DNA of 64,000 bases from Oscillospiraceae bacterium MB24-C1 (GCA_030913685.1 CP133187.1:2298001-2362000); one strand, 5' to 3'. Shown: positions 16,495 to 24,749, counted from the stretch's first letter. The notes: a model not told the origin generated them from the sequence alone. Numbers and translations: made by a program.

Positions 16495-16602
16495 ATGCAC
16501 GCTGGTAAATGGTTTGATAAACAGGGGCTGATGGTTTTTGCGCCCACTATCAAGGGGGCGGAGGCTTCTGCTTTTGAGTGGATAAAAGGTAAAATAGATT
16601 GA
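16495..16602 (+). CDS. Possible 35-residue small protein after Rrf2 gene
   Basis: ATG at 16495, stop TGA at 16600-16602, just before a strong terminator. The frame continues that of the upstream regulator past its TAA and stays open for 47 codons. The peptide (starting MHAGKWFDKQGLMVF) is not recognised. No strong ribosome-binding site is visible. It may be a real small gene, a remnant, or chance. Confidence 0.25.
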   Translation: MHAGKWFDKQGLMVFAPTIKGAEASAFEWIKGKID

Positions 16603-16610
16603 TGCGTATA

Positions 16611-16655
16611 AAAGACGGTGAACGGACTGAATAAAGTCCGTTCACCGTCTTTTTT
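16611..16655 (+). terminator. Strong terminator after Rrf2 gene
   Basis: AAAGACGGTGAACGGACT / AGTCCGTTCACCGTCTTT with a 6-nt loop, then a T-run. Also lies just past the sigma-54 activator gene on minus. Confidence 0.93.
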
Positions 16656-16703
16656 ATGAGCTCTGAACTATATGCCGGTGGTACCGCCGTACAACGAGAG
16701 TAC

Positions 16704-18134
16704 TCAGGTCGGATTTTCATTATCATAATGGCAGCGAGAGGGGATGTGGTATTCTCGGATTTTATATTGCAGTTGCCGCCGGGAGATACCAAGATATTCC
16801 GCCGTCTTGCCGCGGTGATTATTGCAGGCCAGCAAAGCGGCCAAAACCTTTTCCTTGCTCAGCCTACCGGAACCCAACTTTGGCAAAACGCGCTGATTGG
16901 GGGGCTCATGGGCGGGGGCTTTTTCGCCCAGCATGCCGACGGGAATGCTGTTGATTTCAGTTGTAGAAGAAGGGGTCATAACCACCATGCGCTCGACGAA
17001 ATTGCGAATTTCGCGCACGTTACCCGGCCACTGGTAGCTGCGAACTTCTGCCAAAACCTCTTCAGAAAAACTCTTTTTAAGATTATATTTCTGACAGAAA
17101 TAGTGCAAAAAATGCAGACAAAGCGGCACAATATCCTCTTTGCGGTTGCGCAAGGGCGGAATGGTTAGTGGAATTACATGGAGCCGGTAATAGAGGTCTT
17201 CACGGAAGGCCCCCTGATGCACCAGATCGGTCAACGACTGATTTGTCGCGGTGATAAGCCGAAAATCCACCTTCTTGGGCCGTATAGCACCGATGCGCTG
17301 AATGCTTTTTTCTTCGATCATGCGCAGCACCTTGCCCTGTATGCTCAGGGGCAGTGAATTGACTTCGTCAAGAAAAAGGGTGCCGCCGTCAGCCGCCTCA
17401 GCCAGACCGATTTTACCATCTTTATTTGCACCGGTGAAGCTGCCCTTCTCGTAACCAAACAGTTCGGCCTCGATCAGATTTTCTGGGAAAGCGGCACAGT
17501 TGACGGTGATCAGCGGCTTGTCGCTACGATTGCTGTGCTCATGGATAAAATCGGCGATCACCTCTTTGCCGCTGCCGGACTCGCCGTAAAGCAGCACGGT
17601 GGAATCAAGCGGCGCGATGCTGTTAGCCACCGAGAGAAGCTGCTTGATCTCCTCGCTTTTGGCGATAATACTGACTTTTTCAGCCTTTGGCGAGATATTA
17701 GAATCTCGATTGAGAATTTTATTCTGTTTAAGCAGGGTGTGATAAAGATTTTCAAAATCTGCAATATCCTGCAGCATGGTGACAACATATTTGACGTTAC
17801 CAAAGCCGTCAAAAATCGGGGTTCCGGTTACAATTCGCATCCGGGTTGGCCCGTCAATTTTCTGAAAATCTTGATAATATTGCAGCCGGCTGATTCGCCG
17901 TTTTTTCTGGCAGACAAGATCAAAAACGCAGACGTCAATAAAACTTGTGAAATCATGGACGTTCATCAAAAGATAGTCTTTGCGGGGGATGTTTCTCCAG
18001 TTGATCATCACGGTGTTGACAAAGATAAAATTTCCCTGCGCATCATATACGGCTATGCCGGCATCAATATTGTCCAACACCACCGTGAAAGGCAGAAGCT
18101 CGGACAAATCATCAAAATGCGTCAACTCCTGCAT
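16704..18134 (-). CDS. Sigma-54-dependent activator with PAS sensor
   Basis: 476 residues, ATG at 18134 with GGAAGGAG 7 nt upstream. An N-terminal PAS-like domain (about 12-130; VLDNIDAGIAVYDAQGNF) should sense a small molecule. The AAA+ core follows: Walker A GESGSGKE (184-191), the sigma-54 contact loop GSFTGA (231-236, Ser instead of the usual Ala), Walker B GGTLFLDEVNSL, and arginine finger region NVREIRNFVERM. A Fis-type helix-turn-helix (GKTAEYLGISRRQLQYKI) ends the protein. There is no receiver domain. It sits at the end of the CoA-dehydratase operon on the same strand, and sigma-54 promoters serve that operon and the thiolase genes, so it is the likely activator of both. Confidence 0.92.
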   Translation of the reverse strand: MQELTHFDDLSELLPFTVVLDNIDAGIAVYDAQGNFIFVNTVMINWRNIPRKDYLLMNVHDFTSFIDVCVFDLVCQKKRRISRLQYYQDFQKIDGPTRMRIVTGTPIFDGFGNVKYVVTMLQDIADFENLYHTLLKQNKILNRDSNISPKAEKVSIIAKSEEIKQLLSVANSIAPLDSTVLLYGESGSGKEVIADFIHEHSNRSDKPLITVNCAAFPENLIEAELFGYEKGSFTGANKDGKIGLAEAADGGTLFLDEVNSLPLSIQGKVLRMIEEKSIQRIGAIRPKKVDFRLITATNQSLTDLVHQGAFREDLYYRLHVIPLTIPPLRNRKEDIVPLCLHFLHYFCQKYNLKKSFSEEVLAEVRSYQWPGNVREIRNFVERMVVMTPSSTTEINSIPVGMLGEKAPAHEPPNQRVLPKLGSGRLSKEKVLAALLACNNHRGKTAEYLGISRRQLQYKIREYHIPSRCHYDNENPT

Positions 18135-18169
18135 TTGATCGCTCCTTCCGCTGAAATGATTTTGTAAAC

Positions 18170-18198
18170 ATTTTACCACATAAAATCGCTCGTTTAAA
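18170..18198 (-). promoter_or_regulatory. Promoter of sigma-54 activator gene
   Basis: Minus strand: TTTAAA (18198-18193), 17-bp spacer, TAAAAT (18175-18170) preceded by an extended TGG. Confidence 0.55.
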
Positions 18199-18430
18199 GC
18201 GGGAGTCATGACAACCAGACAAAGTGGCAATGGACCCAAGCCGGCGATTGCGCTGTCGCCTGTGAGCGGTCAACACAATAAAGCGCGTCCCAAAATAAAA
18301 GCAGAGATGCGTTACCGGAGTGTGACGGTTTGGCTGATTGCAGCCGATGGTACATTTACCCTTTGTGGCTGTGACGGCTTTTCAAACTTTTTGCCGTCAC
18401 TCTGTCAAACAAAACCACTTGTCGCCAAGA

Positions 18431-18457
18431 CTACCCGCGCCTTTAAAACGCGGGTAG
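18431..18457. terminator. Terminator of dehydratase operon
   Basis: CTACCCGCG / CGCGGGTAG with a 9-nt loop, about 90 bp past the last gene of the operon. The better T-run is on plus, so on minus it is weaker. Confidence 0.6.
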
Positions 18458-18503
18458 TTTTGTGACTTTGGGCCCGGGCTGATAAAACCAGTACGGGTAA
18501 AAT

Positions 18504-18519
18504 TGGCATCAGAGTTGCG
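18504..18519 (+). promoter_or_regulatory. Sigma-54-like site facing into dehydratase operon
   Basis: TTGGCATCAGAGTTGCG has GG (18505-18506), ten bases, GC (18517-18518), a full -24/-12 match. It points toward the 3' end of the minus-strand operon, so any transcript would be antisense. Chance occurrence in 64 kb is possible. Confidence 0.4.
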
Positions 18520-18544
18520 GAAAAGAGTAGAATATAGCCAAGAA

Positions 18545-19672
18545 TCAGATCATTTCACAGAAGGTCTGTATGCGTGTTCTGATCTGCTCATAGCTGGTGT
18601 TTTGCTGGTCGATTTCAATGGTCAGACAAGGCAGGTCTGCGTCGCGCAGGTCAGCCACGATATGGGGCAGATCGTATTCTTCGGGGTCACAGAACTTCAT
18701 CAGGCAGGCGACAACGCCGGTGGCGTCGTTTTCCTTGCACATGTCCGCCAGCATTTTGCCGCGCGGCTTGCCCAGCTCATGGGCGAGACTGCACCCATAG
18801 CGCGCATTCCATTGCAGCGCCAAGCGCTTGAGACCGCCGCCACCTTTTAAAGGCGTATCGGTACGAAACTGGCGCATCTCCTGTGCCAAATCGTCCGCGA
18901 CAATGGCGATGTTATTTTCGGTGAAGATATCTAAGAGTGCGTCCGGCTCACAGGTGATGCCGGTGAGCACAACCTTTTTGCCACTGAATTTGTAAACAGG
19001 CAGCGCTTTGAGCGCTTCGATAATCTCGCGCACAATGGCGGTATGCTCGCTCTTTTCATAGAAGAGTGCGCTCTTCATGACGGCGTGGCGAACGTGTGGT
19101 GTCACCACATCAAGGTGATCGTTTGCCACCTGGGCAAACTCGCGCATGACAGCGTTGTGTTCGTTATAAATTACGATGCTTTGTCCCAGCGCTTTTTCGT
19201 TCATCATCATACCGGTGATGGTGCTGAGCATTGAGAGCACATTCTCATACTCGCTGATGAGGTAATCAACACTGGCGGGGGATTTGCGGTTCTGGGGGTA
19301 GACGATCGGAATCATCGGAATGCTGGAAACACCGAAACGCCAGTTCTGGGTCATGCAGCGGAAGGTGTCACACAAAGCGGGGATGATGACGGCCGAAAGA
19401 CCCTGATAAGTACCGCGCAGGCCAAGCTCCAGCGTCGACTGCATGATGGGGCAGGCAAACGCGGGCAGGTAGCTTTTGACCAACTTTAGCTCCGTCTTAC
19501 CGCCCCAGAGGCCGAACGGAATCATGCCGGAGGCGTGAACCAGCTCTTCGGGTGTGTAGACGGGGAAACATCCAATTACTTTTTTACCCTGGGAAAGATA
19601 GTAATCTAACCGGGCACGGGGGTTTTCGCACGCGCTTTTAAGCAGCGCGATATTGCTATTTAAATTAGCCAT
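18545..19672 (-). CDS. 2-hydroxyacyl-CoA dehydratase, small subunit
   Basis: 375 residues, the size of the beta subunits HgdB, FldC and HadC. With the alpha subunit it forms the [4Fe-4S] enzyme that removes water from (R)-2-hydroxyacyl-CoA by a ketyl-radical route. Family features are GCFPVYTPEELVHASGMIPFG at the N-terminus (about 34-54), CDTFRCMTQNW (cluster cysteine region), and VVACLMKFCDPEEYD near the C-terminus. Its start overlaps the stop of the large-subunit gene by 8 nt. BcrB/BcrC-type benzoyl-CoA reductases are related, but only one activator gene is present here, which favours a dehydratase. Confidence 0.88.
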   Translation of the reverse strand: MANLNSNIALLKSACENPRARLDYYLSQGKKVIGCFPVYTPEELVHASGMIPFGLWGGKTELKLVKSYLPAFACPIMQSTLELGLRGTYQGLSAVIIPALCDTFRCMTQNWRFGVSSIPMIPIVYPQNRKSPASVDYLISEYENVLSMLSTITGMMMNEKALGQSIVIYNEHNAVMREFAQVANDHLDVVTPHVRHAVMKSALFYEKSEHTAIVREIIEALKALPVYKFSGKKVVLTGITCEPDALLDIFTENNIAIVADDLAQEMRQFRTDTPLKGGGGLKRLALQWNARYGCSLAHELGKPRGKMLADMCKENDATGVVACLMKFCDPEEYDLPHIVADLRDADLPCLTIEIDQQNTSYEQIRTRIQTFCEMI

Positions 19673-20978
19673 TGGATATCGCCTCCTTGTTCTGTCTCAT
19701 GACTTCCACCAGACCCTGAATGCGTGTTTCAAACTGGGCCTCGCTATAGTTGCGGTAATCGGCCTGATCGCCGTCAAAGGAGGTGAAAGGGATACCGGTT
19801 CTGGCCGAAATCTGGCGTTGGACCTCCATCATCTGGCAGTCCATAACCTTGCAACTGCGGTTGACGTGATAAATGGTACCCTCGCAGCCGAATTTCTCCA
19901 GAGCTTCTATGCGGCGCGCGATCATCGTTGTCGCATTGTCGCCGTTGGTTGAAGCGAAGCAGTAGGCGCGTGCCATGCCGTCCAAATCTTCATACTCGAT
20001 GGCCCACGCCTTACCATAGCTGGAAGCCACCATGTTGATGCCGTGTTTTTTTAGCGTACGCAGGTTGTGGCCTAAATAGGGCCAGCAGGCGATACCATCC
20101 CACGAGACGCGGAACTGCTCTTCCACTGGGAAGGTTGAGGTACCGTTTTTGATATGTTGCTCAATCTCATCGTTGAGCTGCTGCAAAACGGCGGTGGAGG
20201 ATTCCTTGCCGCGATTGCACACCATGGCGGACATGTAGTTGAAAAGCTCAAAACCGCTCAAAGGAGAGGGCTTTCTGTCCAACAGGTTGTTCGCACGCTC
20301 CCAGAGATAGCTGTTACGTTGCGAGATTTCCATGATCTTTTTAAAGCGCTCTTCATCCCAAGTCTTGCCGGTAAAGGCGCAGAGATCTTCAATCAACTTG
20401 TCAATCTGCGCGCGGACATAACGCACGCGGGTTTCGGTGACATAGTCGTAAGCGTTGTAGCAGGTATCAATAAAGAAAACTGGAATATCCATCTGCTTGG
20501 CGAGATTTTCATACCACTTGGTCAGCTGATTGCAGATGTTATTGGTCAGCAGCAGAAAATCGGGCTTGATCATCTTGCCGCCGTCGGGCAGCTCGACGTT
20601 GCTTTCGCCGTTTAAGACCGAGGCGTAGGCCAGATTGACCTTGGCGTAGGCGCACAGGTCATTGGAGTAGCCCAGCGGGCCCTCGCACTCTTGCAAAAAC
20701 GGGTCGGCCTGATGGCGGGCGGCGATGCCGGCCGAGTGGTTTTCAGGGTAGAGAATGTTAAGCCCCAGTGTCTCCGCAATCTCCTGCGGGAAGATGGAGG
20801 CAGACCAACCGACCTTTTCGCCGTTTTCTTTGGCGATTCGGGCGTTTTCAAACAGTGCGTTTGTTTGTTCGCCCAGCATAATCATCGACTTGGGCTTGGG
20901 GCGTTTAGGCTTTGGTGCGGGTGCTGCAGCAGTATCGGTAGCAGCGGTATTTTCTTTAAGTGTAGCGTTTTCGCTCAT
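19665..20978 (-). CDS. 2-hydroxyacyl-CoA dehydratase, large subunit
   Basis: 437 residues with an Ala/Pro/Lys-rich N-terminal tail (about 1-32) not usual in the family. Core motifs: GWSASIFPQEIAETLGLNIL (about 57-76), SNDLCAYAKVNLAY, and NNICNQLTKWYENLAKQM carry the cysteines expected near the [4Fe-4S] cluster; NRSCKVMDCQM follows near the end. It pairs with the downstream small subunit. Gene order CoA-transferase, activator, large, small matches fldAIBC (phenyllactyl-CoA) and hadAIBC (2-hydroxyisocaproyl-CoA) of Stickland clostridia, so the substrate is likely an amino-acid-derived 2-hydroxyacid. Confidence 0.9.
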   Translation of the reverse strand: MSENATLKENTAATDTAAAPAPKPKRPKPKSMIMLGEQTNALFENARIAKENGEKVGWSASIFPQEIAETLGLNILYPENHSAGIAARHQADPFLQECEGPLGYSNDLCAYAKVNLAYASVLNGESNVELPDGGKMIKPDFLLLTNNICNQLTKWYENLAKQMDIPVFFIDTCYNAYDYVTETRVRYVRAQIDKLIEDLCAFTGKTWDEERFKKIMEISQRNSYLWERANNLLDRKPSPLSGFELFNYMSAMVCNRGKESSTAVLQQLNDEIEQHIKNGTSTFPVEEQFRVSWDGIACWPYLGHNLRTLKKHGINMVASSYGKAWAIEYEDLDGMARAYCFASTNGDNATTMIARRIEALEKFGCEGTIYHVNRSCKVMDCQMMEVQRQISARTGIPFTSFDGDQADYRNYSEAQFETRIQGLVEVMRQNKEAISNG

Positions 20979-21769
20979 GATACTTTACCTTCTCCCTTTA
21001 AGTATTTTTCCCATGCCAGCACAGCAGCGCCAATGGCACCGGCCGACTGGCAAAGCGGATGTACTAGAACTGGGCAGCCCAGCTCCCGCGACATCGCATG
21101 TACAACACCGACATTGAGTGCGACGCCGCCGCTCATGGCGACGTTTTGGCTGCGGCCTAGCCGCAGCGCCATACCCACGACGCGCTTGGCGACTGAGTTG
21201 TGGATTCCGGCGGCGATATCCTCGATGGGAATGTTTGAGGAAAGCTGTGAGATGACCTCGGACTCGGCAAAGACGGTGCAGGTGTTGCTGATAGCGACCG
21301 GACGCGTCGACTTTTCGGAGACCGGGCCGAGATCGTTAATATCGACATTTAAAACTCTGGCCATGACATCTAAAAACCGACCGGTGCCTGCCGCGCATTT
21401 ATCATTCATCTGAAATGCGAGCATTTGCCCCCGAGGGCTGATTTTGATGGCCTTGGCGTCCTGACCGCCGATATCGATAATGGTATCGGCAGTGGGCAGC
21501 AGATAATGAATCCCCTTGGCGTGACAGCTCAGTTCGCTGATTTGATCGTCGGCGTAGTCACAGTTCATGCGTCCGTAGCCGGTGACGATGGTATAGCTGA
21601 TATCCTGCGGGGTCAGGCCGGAGATTTCAAACACCTTTTCGCGTGCCTCTTTTGGCCCCACGGTGCCGGTGCCGAGCGGAACAACCACATGCGCGATGAG
21701 CTCGTTTCCATCCCGTAAAATTACTGCCTTGCTCGAGGTGGAACCGATGTCAATTCCAAAGGTATACAT
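20975..21769 (-). CDS. 2-hydroxyacyl-CoA dehydratase activator (HgdC/FldI type)
   Basis: 264-residue ASKHA-fold ATPase that hydrolyses ATP to inject one electron into the dehydratase. Start chosen at the ATG at 21769 (MYTFGIDIGSTSSKAV), giving the usual 260-residue length. The phosphate loop is DIGSTSSKAV; DIGGQDAKAI is the second ATP contact. C125 (NDKCAAGTGRF) and C164 (ISNTCTVFAESE) are 39 residues apart, exactly as C127/C166 that hold the inter-subunit [4Fe-4S] cluster in HgdC. Overlaps the large-subunit gene by 4 nt. A single activator gene means a homodimer, as in dehydratases, and not the BcrA/BcrD pair. Confidence 0.93.
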   Translation of the reverse strand: MYTFGIDIGSTSSKAVILRDGNELIAHVVVPLGTGTVGPKEAREKVFEISGLTPQDISYTIVTGYGRMNCDYADDQISELSCHAKGIHYLLPTADTIIDIGGQDAKAIKISPRGQMLAFQMNDKCAAGTGRFLDVMARVLNVDINDLGPVSEKSTRPVAISNTCTVFAESEVISQLSSNIPIEDIAAGIHNSVAKRVVGMALRLGRSQNVAMSGGVALNVGVVHAMSRELGCPVLVHPLCQSAGAIGAAVLAWEKYLKGEGKVS

Positions 21770-21794
21770 GGGACGGCGTCCCCTTTCGTTTATA

Positions 21795-22997
21795 CTATTT
21801 GATGTTGCCGGCTTCACGCATGGCTTTAATATCGTCGTCGGTATAGCCGAGCTCTTTTAACACTTCGTTATTGTCACAGCCGATTGGGCCCGAGGTGTTG
21901 CAGGGGATGGCCGCCGGATCAATAGAGCCAAAATGAACAGGCCCGTTAGCAAATACGGTTTTAGTTCCGTCCGAATATTCGTGGAAATAGGTGTAATGGT
22001 TTGCCTGAACCTGCGGATCGTAGGGAACGTCCTTGAAATGGTACAAAATCTCGTGGGGGAGGTCGTGCTTATCCAACAGTTCATGCCAGTAAGAGACCGG
22101 CTGTTCCATAAATTTTTTATCGAAGATTTTGGTGAGTTCTTCTCTGTTTTTATAATAGGCCTCCGATGTAGAAAACCGCGGATCGGTTGCGATTTCGGGC
22201 ATTCCGATAACCTCGCAGAACTCGGGGAAACGCCGGTAGTCGATAACAGCAAGATAGAACCATTCGCCGTCCGAGCCTTGATAGGTATTGCTGCCGGCAT
22301 GCCCGCAGTCGTAGCGGTCACGCGGAAGTTTTCGACCGTTAAAGCCGTTTAAAAGACCGGTGCAAAGGATGAAGGTGCCTGCCTGAAGCAGCGAGACGTC
22401 GACCTTGTCGCCCTTACCAGTGACGCTTCTTTTATAAAGCGCCGCAGCGATTCCGCCTGATAATGCAACTGCCACACTGTGGTCGCCGATGCCGCCAACG
22501 GGTACGAGCGGGGGGCCGCCAGCCGGGGCAAGGTCAGCCATCAGGCCGGTTCTGGAAAAGAAGACGGTGTAGTCGTAACCGGGACGATCTTTCTCCGGAC
22601 CCTTTTCACCGTAGCCGAGCACTGAGGCGTGAATCAGGCGAGGGAACTTCTCTTTGAGCTGTTCGTAGGTGAGGCCCATCGGCTCTAGTGCCTGAACGCG
22701 GTAATTGGTGACGAGTACGTCCGCCGTAGCCAAAAGCTTCATCATGGCTTCGCTGCCTTCGGGGGTGCGCATATTCAAGGAGACAAAGCGCTTGTTGAGG
22801 TTTTGCATATCGAAGTTGGGGTTTGCGTCCTTTGTGCAGGGGGAGAGCGTGGTGCCGGCCTGTTTGCGCCATGCGTCACCATTCATCGATTCGACTTTTA
22901 TAACATCGGCACCCCACTCAGCAAGAATTCTCGCCGTCATCGGGCCTGCCAGCATAGTGGATAGCTCCACAACTTTAATGCCTTCCATTGGTTTCAT
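21795..22997 (-). CDS. Family III CoA-transferase (CaiB/FldA-like)
   Basis: 400 residues. N-terminus MEGIKVVELSTMLAGP then ILAEWGADVIKVE is the family III signature. The catalytic aspartate is probably the Asp in the RPGYDYTVF region (about residue 172), with the downstream GGIGDHSVA glycine loop. These enzymes swap CoA between an acyl-CoA and a 2-hydroxyacid. It sits directly before the activator, as FldA and HadA do. GAGGAGGA precedes the ATG. A small CCCC/GGGG hairpin and a CTAAAAA/TTTTTAG stem lie between it and the upstream hydratase gene. Confidence 0.9.
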   Translation of the reverse strand: MKPMEGIKVVELSTMLAGPMTARILAEWGADVIKVESMNGDAWRKQAGTTLSPCTKDANPNFDMQNLNKRFVSLNMRTPEGSEAMMKLLATADVLVTNYRVQALEPMGLTYEQLKEKFPRLIHASVLGYGEKGPEKDRPGYDYTVFFSRTGLMADLAPAGGPPLVPVGGIGDHSVAVALSGGIAAALYKRSVTGKGDKVDVSLLQAGTFILCTGLLNGFNGRKLPRDRYDCGHAGSNTYQGSDGEWFYLAVIDYRRFPEFCEVIGMPEIATDPRFSTSEAYYKNREELTKIFDKKFMEQPVSYWHELLDKHDLPHEILYHFKDVPYDPQVQANHYTYFHEYSDGTKTVFANGPVHFGSIDPAAIPCNTSGPIGCDNNEVLKELGYTDDDIKAMREAGNIK

Positions 22998-23046
22998 AAG
23001 AATGTCCTCCTCTAAAAATGTTTTTAGAAACCCCAGACGGGGTGTT

Positions 23047-23829
23047 TTATTGGCCTTTGAAATTTACTGGTCGTTTTTCTAAAAACGCCGCTGTGCCTTC
23101 TTTGCGATCTTCAGTGCTAAAGGCGACGGTCTGGGCGAGTCTTTCGATCATCAGCCCGGTGTTTATATCGGTCTCGCTACCGGTGTTGATGGCAATTTTG
23201 CTCATCATGATCGCCACCGGACCCTTCGCCATGATCTGTCCGGCCATTGTCTCAGCCTCGGCCATCAGCGCCTCGCGGTTGTCCTCGGTGACTTTGTTGA
23301 CAAGGCCGATTGAGCAAGCCTCCTCCGCGCCGATGATCCGTCCGGTGAAGATCAGCTCTTTCGCCTTTCCGATTCCGACCAGCCGCGGCAGGCGCTGTGT
23401 CCCGCCCGCCCCTGGGATGATGCCCAGATTGGTCTCTGGCTGGCCAAACTTTGACCTTCTGGTTGCGATGCGGATATCGCAGGCCATTGCCAGCTCGCAG
23501 CCGCCGCCGAGTGCGTAGCCGTTGATAGCGCAGATAACCGGTTTATACAGATCCTCCAGCGCCTTGAGGGAGAGTGACGCTGTGGCTTGCAACATTTTTA
23601 AATATGCACGATTGTGAATTTCCTTAATGTCGGCGCCGCTGGCCAGTGCCTTGTCCCCGGCGCCGCTGACGATGACCACCTTAACTGAGTCGTCGTCGCG
23701 GGCTAACTGTGTTGCGGTACGGATCTCGTTCCACATCTCAGGGCTCAGAGCGTTGCGGACGTCGGGGCGGTTCAAAGTCAGGTGCAAAATTCCGTCGTGG
23801 TTTTCGTACAGTATGTTCTCGAATTTCAT
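23047..23829 (-). CDS. Enoyl-CoA hydratase (crotonase family)
   Basis: 260 residues. The oxyanion hole is formed by ALASGADIKEI (about 61-71) and NGYALGGGCELAMACD (103-118). Both catalytic glutamates of true hydratases are present, E112 in GGGCEL and E132 in FGQPET, 20 residues apart as in the mitochondrial enzyme. It hydrates a trans-2-enoyl-CoA to the 3-hydroxyacyl-CoA. As the enoyl-CoA is the product of the 2-hydroxyacyl-CoA dehydratase downstream in the same operon, it would start beta-oxidation of that product, with dehydrogenase and thiolase in the divergent operon. Confidence 0.92.
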   Translation of the reverse strand: MKFENILYENHDGILHLTLNRPDVRNALSPEMWNEIRTATQLARDDDSVKVVIVSGAGDKALASGADIKEIHNRAYLKMLQATASLSLKALEDLYKPVICAINGYALGGGCELAMACDIRIATRRSKFGQPETNLGIIPGAGGTQRLPRLVGIGKAKELIFTGRIIGAEEACSIGLVNKVTEDNREALMAEAETMAGQIMAKGPVAIMMSKIAINTGSETDINTGLMIERLAQTVAFSTEDRKEGTAAFLEKRPVNFKGQ

Positions 23830-23950
23830 TTAAATATCACCGTCTCTCTTTATAGCTTCGAGTTTTGTTTATGCCCTTGGGGTTGGTTATGTCCAAGGGG
23901 GTGGAATGCTTATCTCAGCTTGATGCACAGTAGTAAGGCCCTCTCCCTTA

Positions 23951-24106
23951 TTAAAAAGGCGCGTTTTTAGGCGAGATATCGCCATCGTCGACCCGTTTGA
24001 TGTAAACGATATTTGCGTCCCATTCGCCGAGTATTTGACCGGCGACCGGGCCTGTGTCCCAATGCGTCAGCGCTACAACCCGCAACCCTTCAAGATTTTT
24101 GACCAT
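23951..24106 (-). pseudogene. Truncated family III CoA-transferase (51 codons)
   Basis: ATG at 24106 with AAAGGAG upstream, stop TAA at 23953-23951. The peptide starts MVKNLEGLRVVALTHWDTGP and continues with VAGQILGEWDANIVYIK, which matches the first 45 residues of CaiB-type CoA-transferases such as the full gene at 21795-22997. The rest of the enzyme is absent. It is the first reading frame after the minus sigma-54 promoter, so it is transcribed and probably translated. A decayed duplicate is most likely; a leader-peptide role is possible. Confidence 0.7.
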
Positions 24107-24172
24107 TATTCCTGTGTCTCCTTTCTAATAGCAACGGACTGTTGATCCGGCACTTTCTATCTGTTATTGACA

Positions 24173-24190
24173 TGCAAAAAGCATGCCAAC
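24173..24190 (-). promoter_or_regulatory. Sigma-54 promoter of dehydratase operon
   Basis: Minus strand: TTGGCATGCTTTTTGCAT, with GG at 24187-24186, ten bases, GC at 24175-24174. Transcription would begin near 24162, 56 nt before the first ATG. The match to the consensus TGGCAyrNNNNTTGCw is nearly complete. Confidence 0.85.
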
Positions 24191-24231
24191 ATTAGCTAAG
24201 AGAAAATGAATTATAACGTCAGAAAAAAGAA

Positions 24232-24268
24232 CGGACAATTAGGCCCATAGGTTTAGCCCGGTTGTCCG
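24232..24268. repeat. Inverted repeat in divergent sigma-54 region
   Basis: CGGACAA (24232-24238) and TTGTCCG (24262-24268), 23 bp apart; a separate perfect palindrome TTCTTCCGGAAGAA lies at 24307-24320. Either could bind a further regulator. Confidence 0.4.
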
Positions 24269-24340
24269 ATGTTGATTTTAAGTGCCAAAATCGCCTATTT
24301 AAGCGCTTCTTCCGGAAGAATCATTGGAAATAAGATGCCA

Positions 24341-24365
24341 TTGCACAGATTAAATGAATGTGCAA
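24341..24365. promoter_or_regulatory. Candidate activator site, TTGCACA...TGTGCAA
   Basis: Seven-base arms separated by 11 bp, about 155 bp upstream of the minus sigma-54 promoter, a normal distance for an enhancer site of a sigma-54 activator. Shares the TTGCAC half-site with the palindrome at 24471-24495. Confidence 0.55.
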
Positions 24366-24470
24366 AACCGCTGTTTGGCACTGACAAACCACCCCTTCTT
24401 ATGCGGATATTAACCTTGAAAAGGTATGCCTGCACAAAAACATGCTGAAATAGTAGTGGTGCGGTGCAAA

Positions 24471-24495
24471 CAAAAGTGCAAATATTGCACTTTTG
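24471..24495. promoter_or_regulatory. Perfect 11+11 palindrome, candidate activator site
   Basis: CAAAAGTGCAA, centre ATA, TTGCACTTTTG. It lies about 170-190 bp upstream of the plus sigma-54 promoter. Extra half-sites (GTGCAA at about 24464, TTGCAC at 24494 and 24505) flank it, as expected for cooperative binding. Confidence 0.65.
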
Positions 24496-24661
24496 CACTT
24501 CACATTGCACATGAGTCCACTTCACACTTCACTGTTTTTTTAGATGTAATTAGCGAATAAAGGTGAAACTAACTTTTGAAAGTGCACAGAAATAGGCATC
24601 GTTATGCTTTTATTTGGGGTTAAGTAAGCCCATACCAGCGATTTTTCATAGCAGGTAAGAG

Positions 24662-24679
24662 TTGGCATCAATATTGCAT
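24662..24679 (+). promoter_or_regulatory. Sigma-54 promoter of thiolase/hbd operon
   Basis: TTGGCATCAATATTGCAT with GG at 24664-24665, ten bases, GC at 24676-24677. Start expected near 24689, about 60 nt before the thiolase ATG. Divergent twin of the promoter at 24173-24190. Confidence 0.85.
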
Positions 24680-24749
24680 GATAATTATTAAGACGCAATT
24701 ATTGAAAAAAACGGGGCGTATCAGCAAGTTTGTGGAAGGAGATAAACGA

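Larger units (their letters stand above)
18240..18544. other. Intergenic region between activator and dehydratase operon
   Basis: No convincing gene. It holds the hairpin at 18431-18457, the sigma-54-like site at 18504-18519, and a pair of TGTGACGG/CCGTCAC arms at about 18318-18408 that could form a long-range stem. Confidence 0.5.

Noticed and set aside
18208-18465. 85-codon plus-strand frame beyond the sigma-54 activator gene
   Set aside because: It runs through the activator promoter region and a terminator hairpin, has no ribosome site and no recognisable protein pattern.
18545-21769. Benzoyl-CoA reductase (BcrABCD) instead of a dehydratase
   Set aside because: Only one activator gene is present, with HgdC-like cysteine spacing, and a FldA-type CoA-transferase is adjacent; four Bcr subunits are not found.
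24295-24525. 76-codon minus-strand frame in the sigma-54 intergenic region, and TGCAC repeats as a possible CRISPR-like array
   Set aside because: The frame lacks a start signal, and the repeats are palindromic half-sites at irregular spacing, which fits activator binding and not a CRISPR array.
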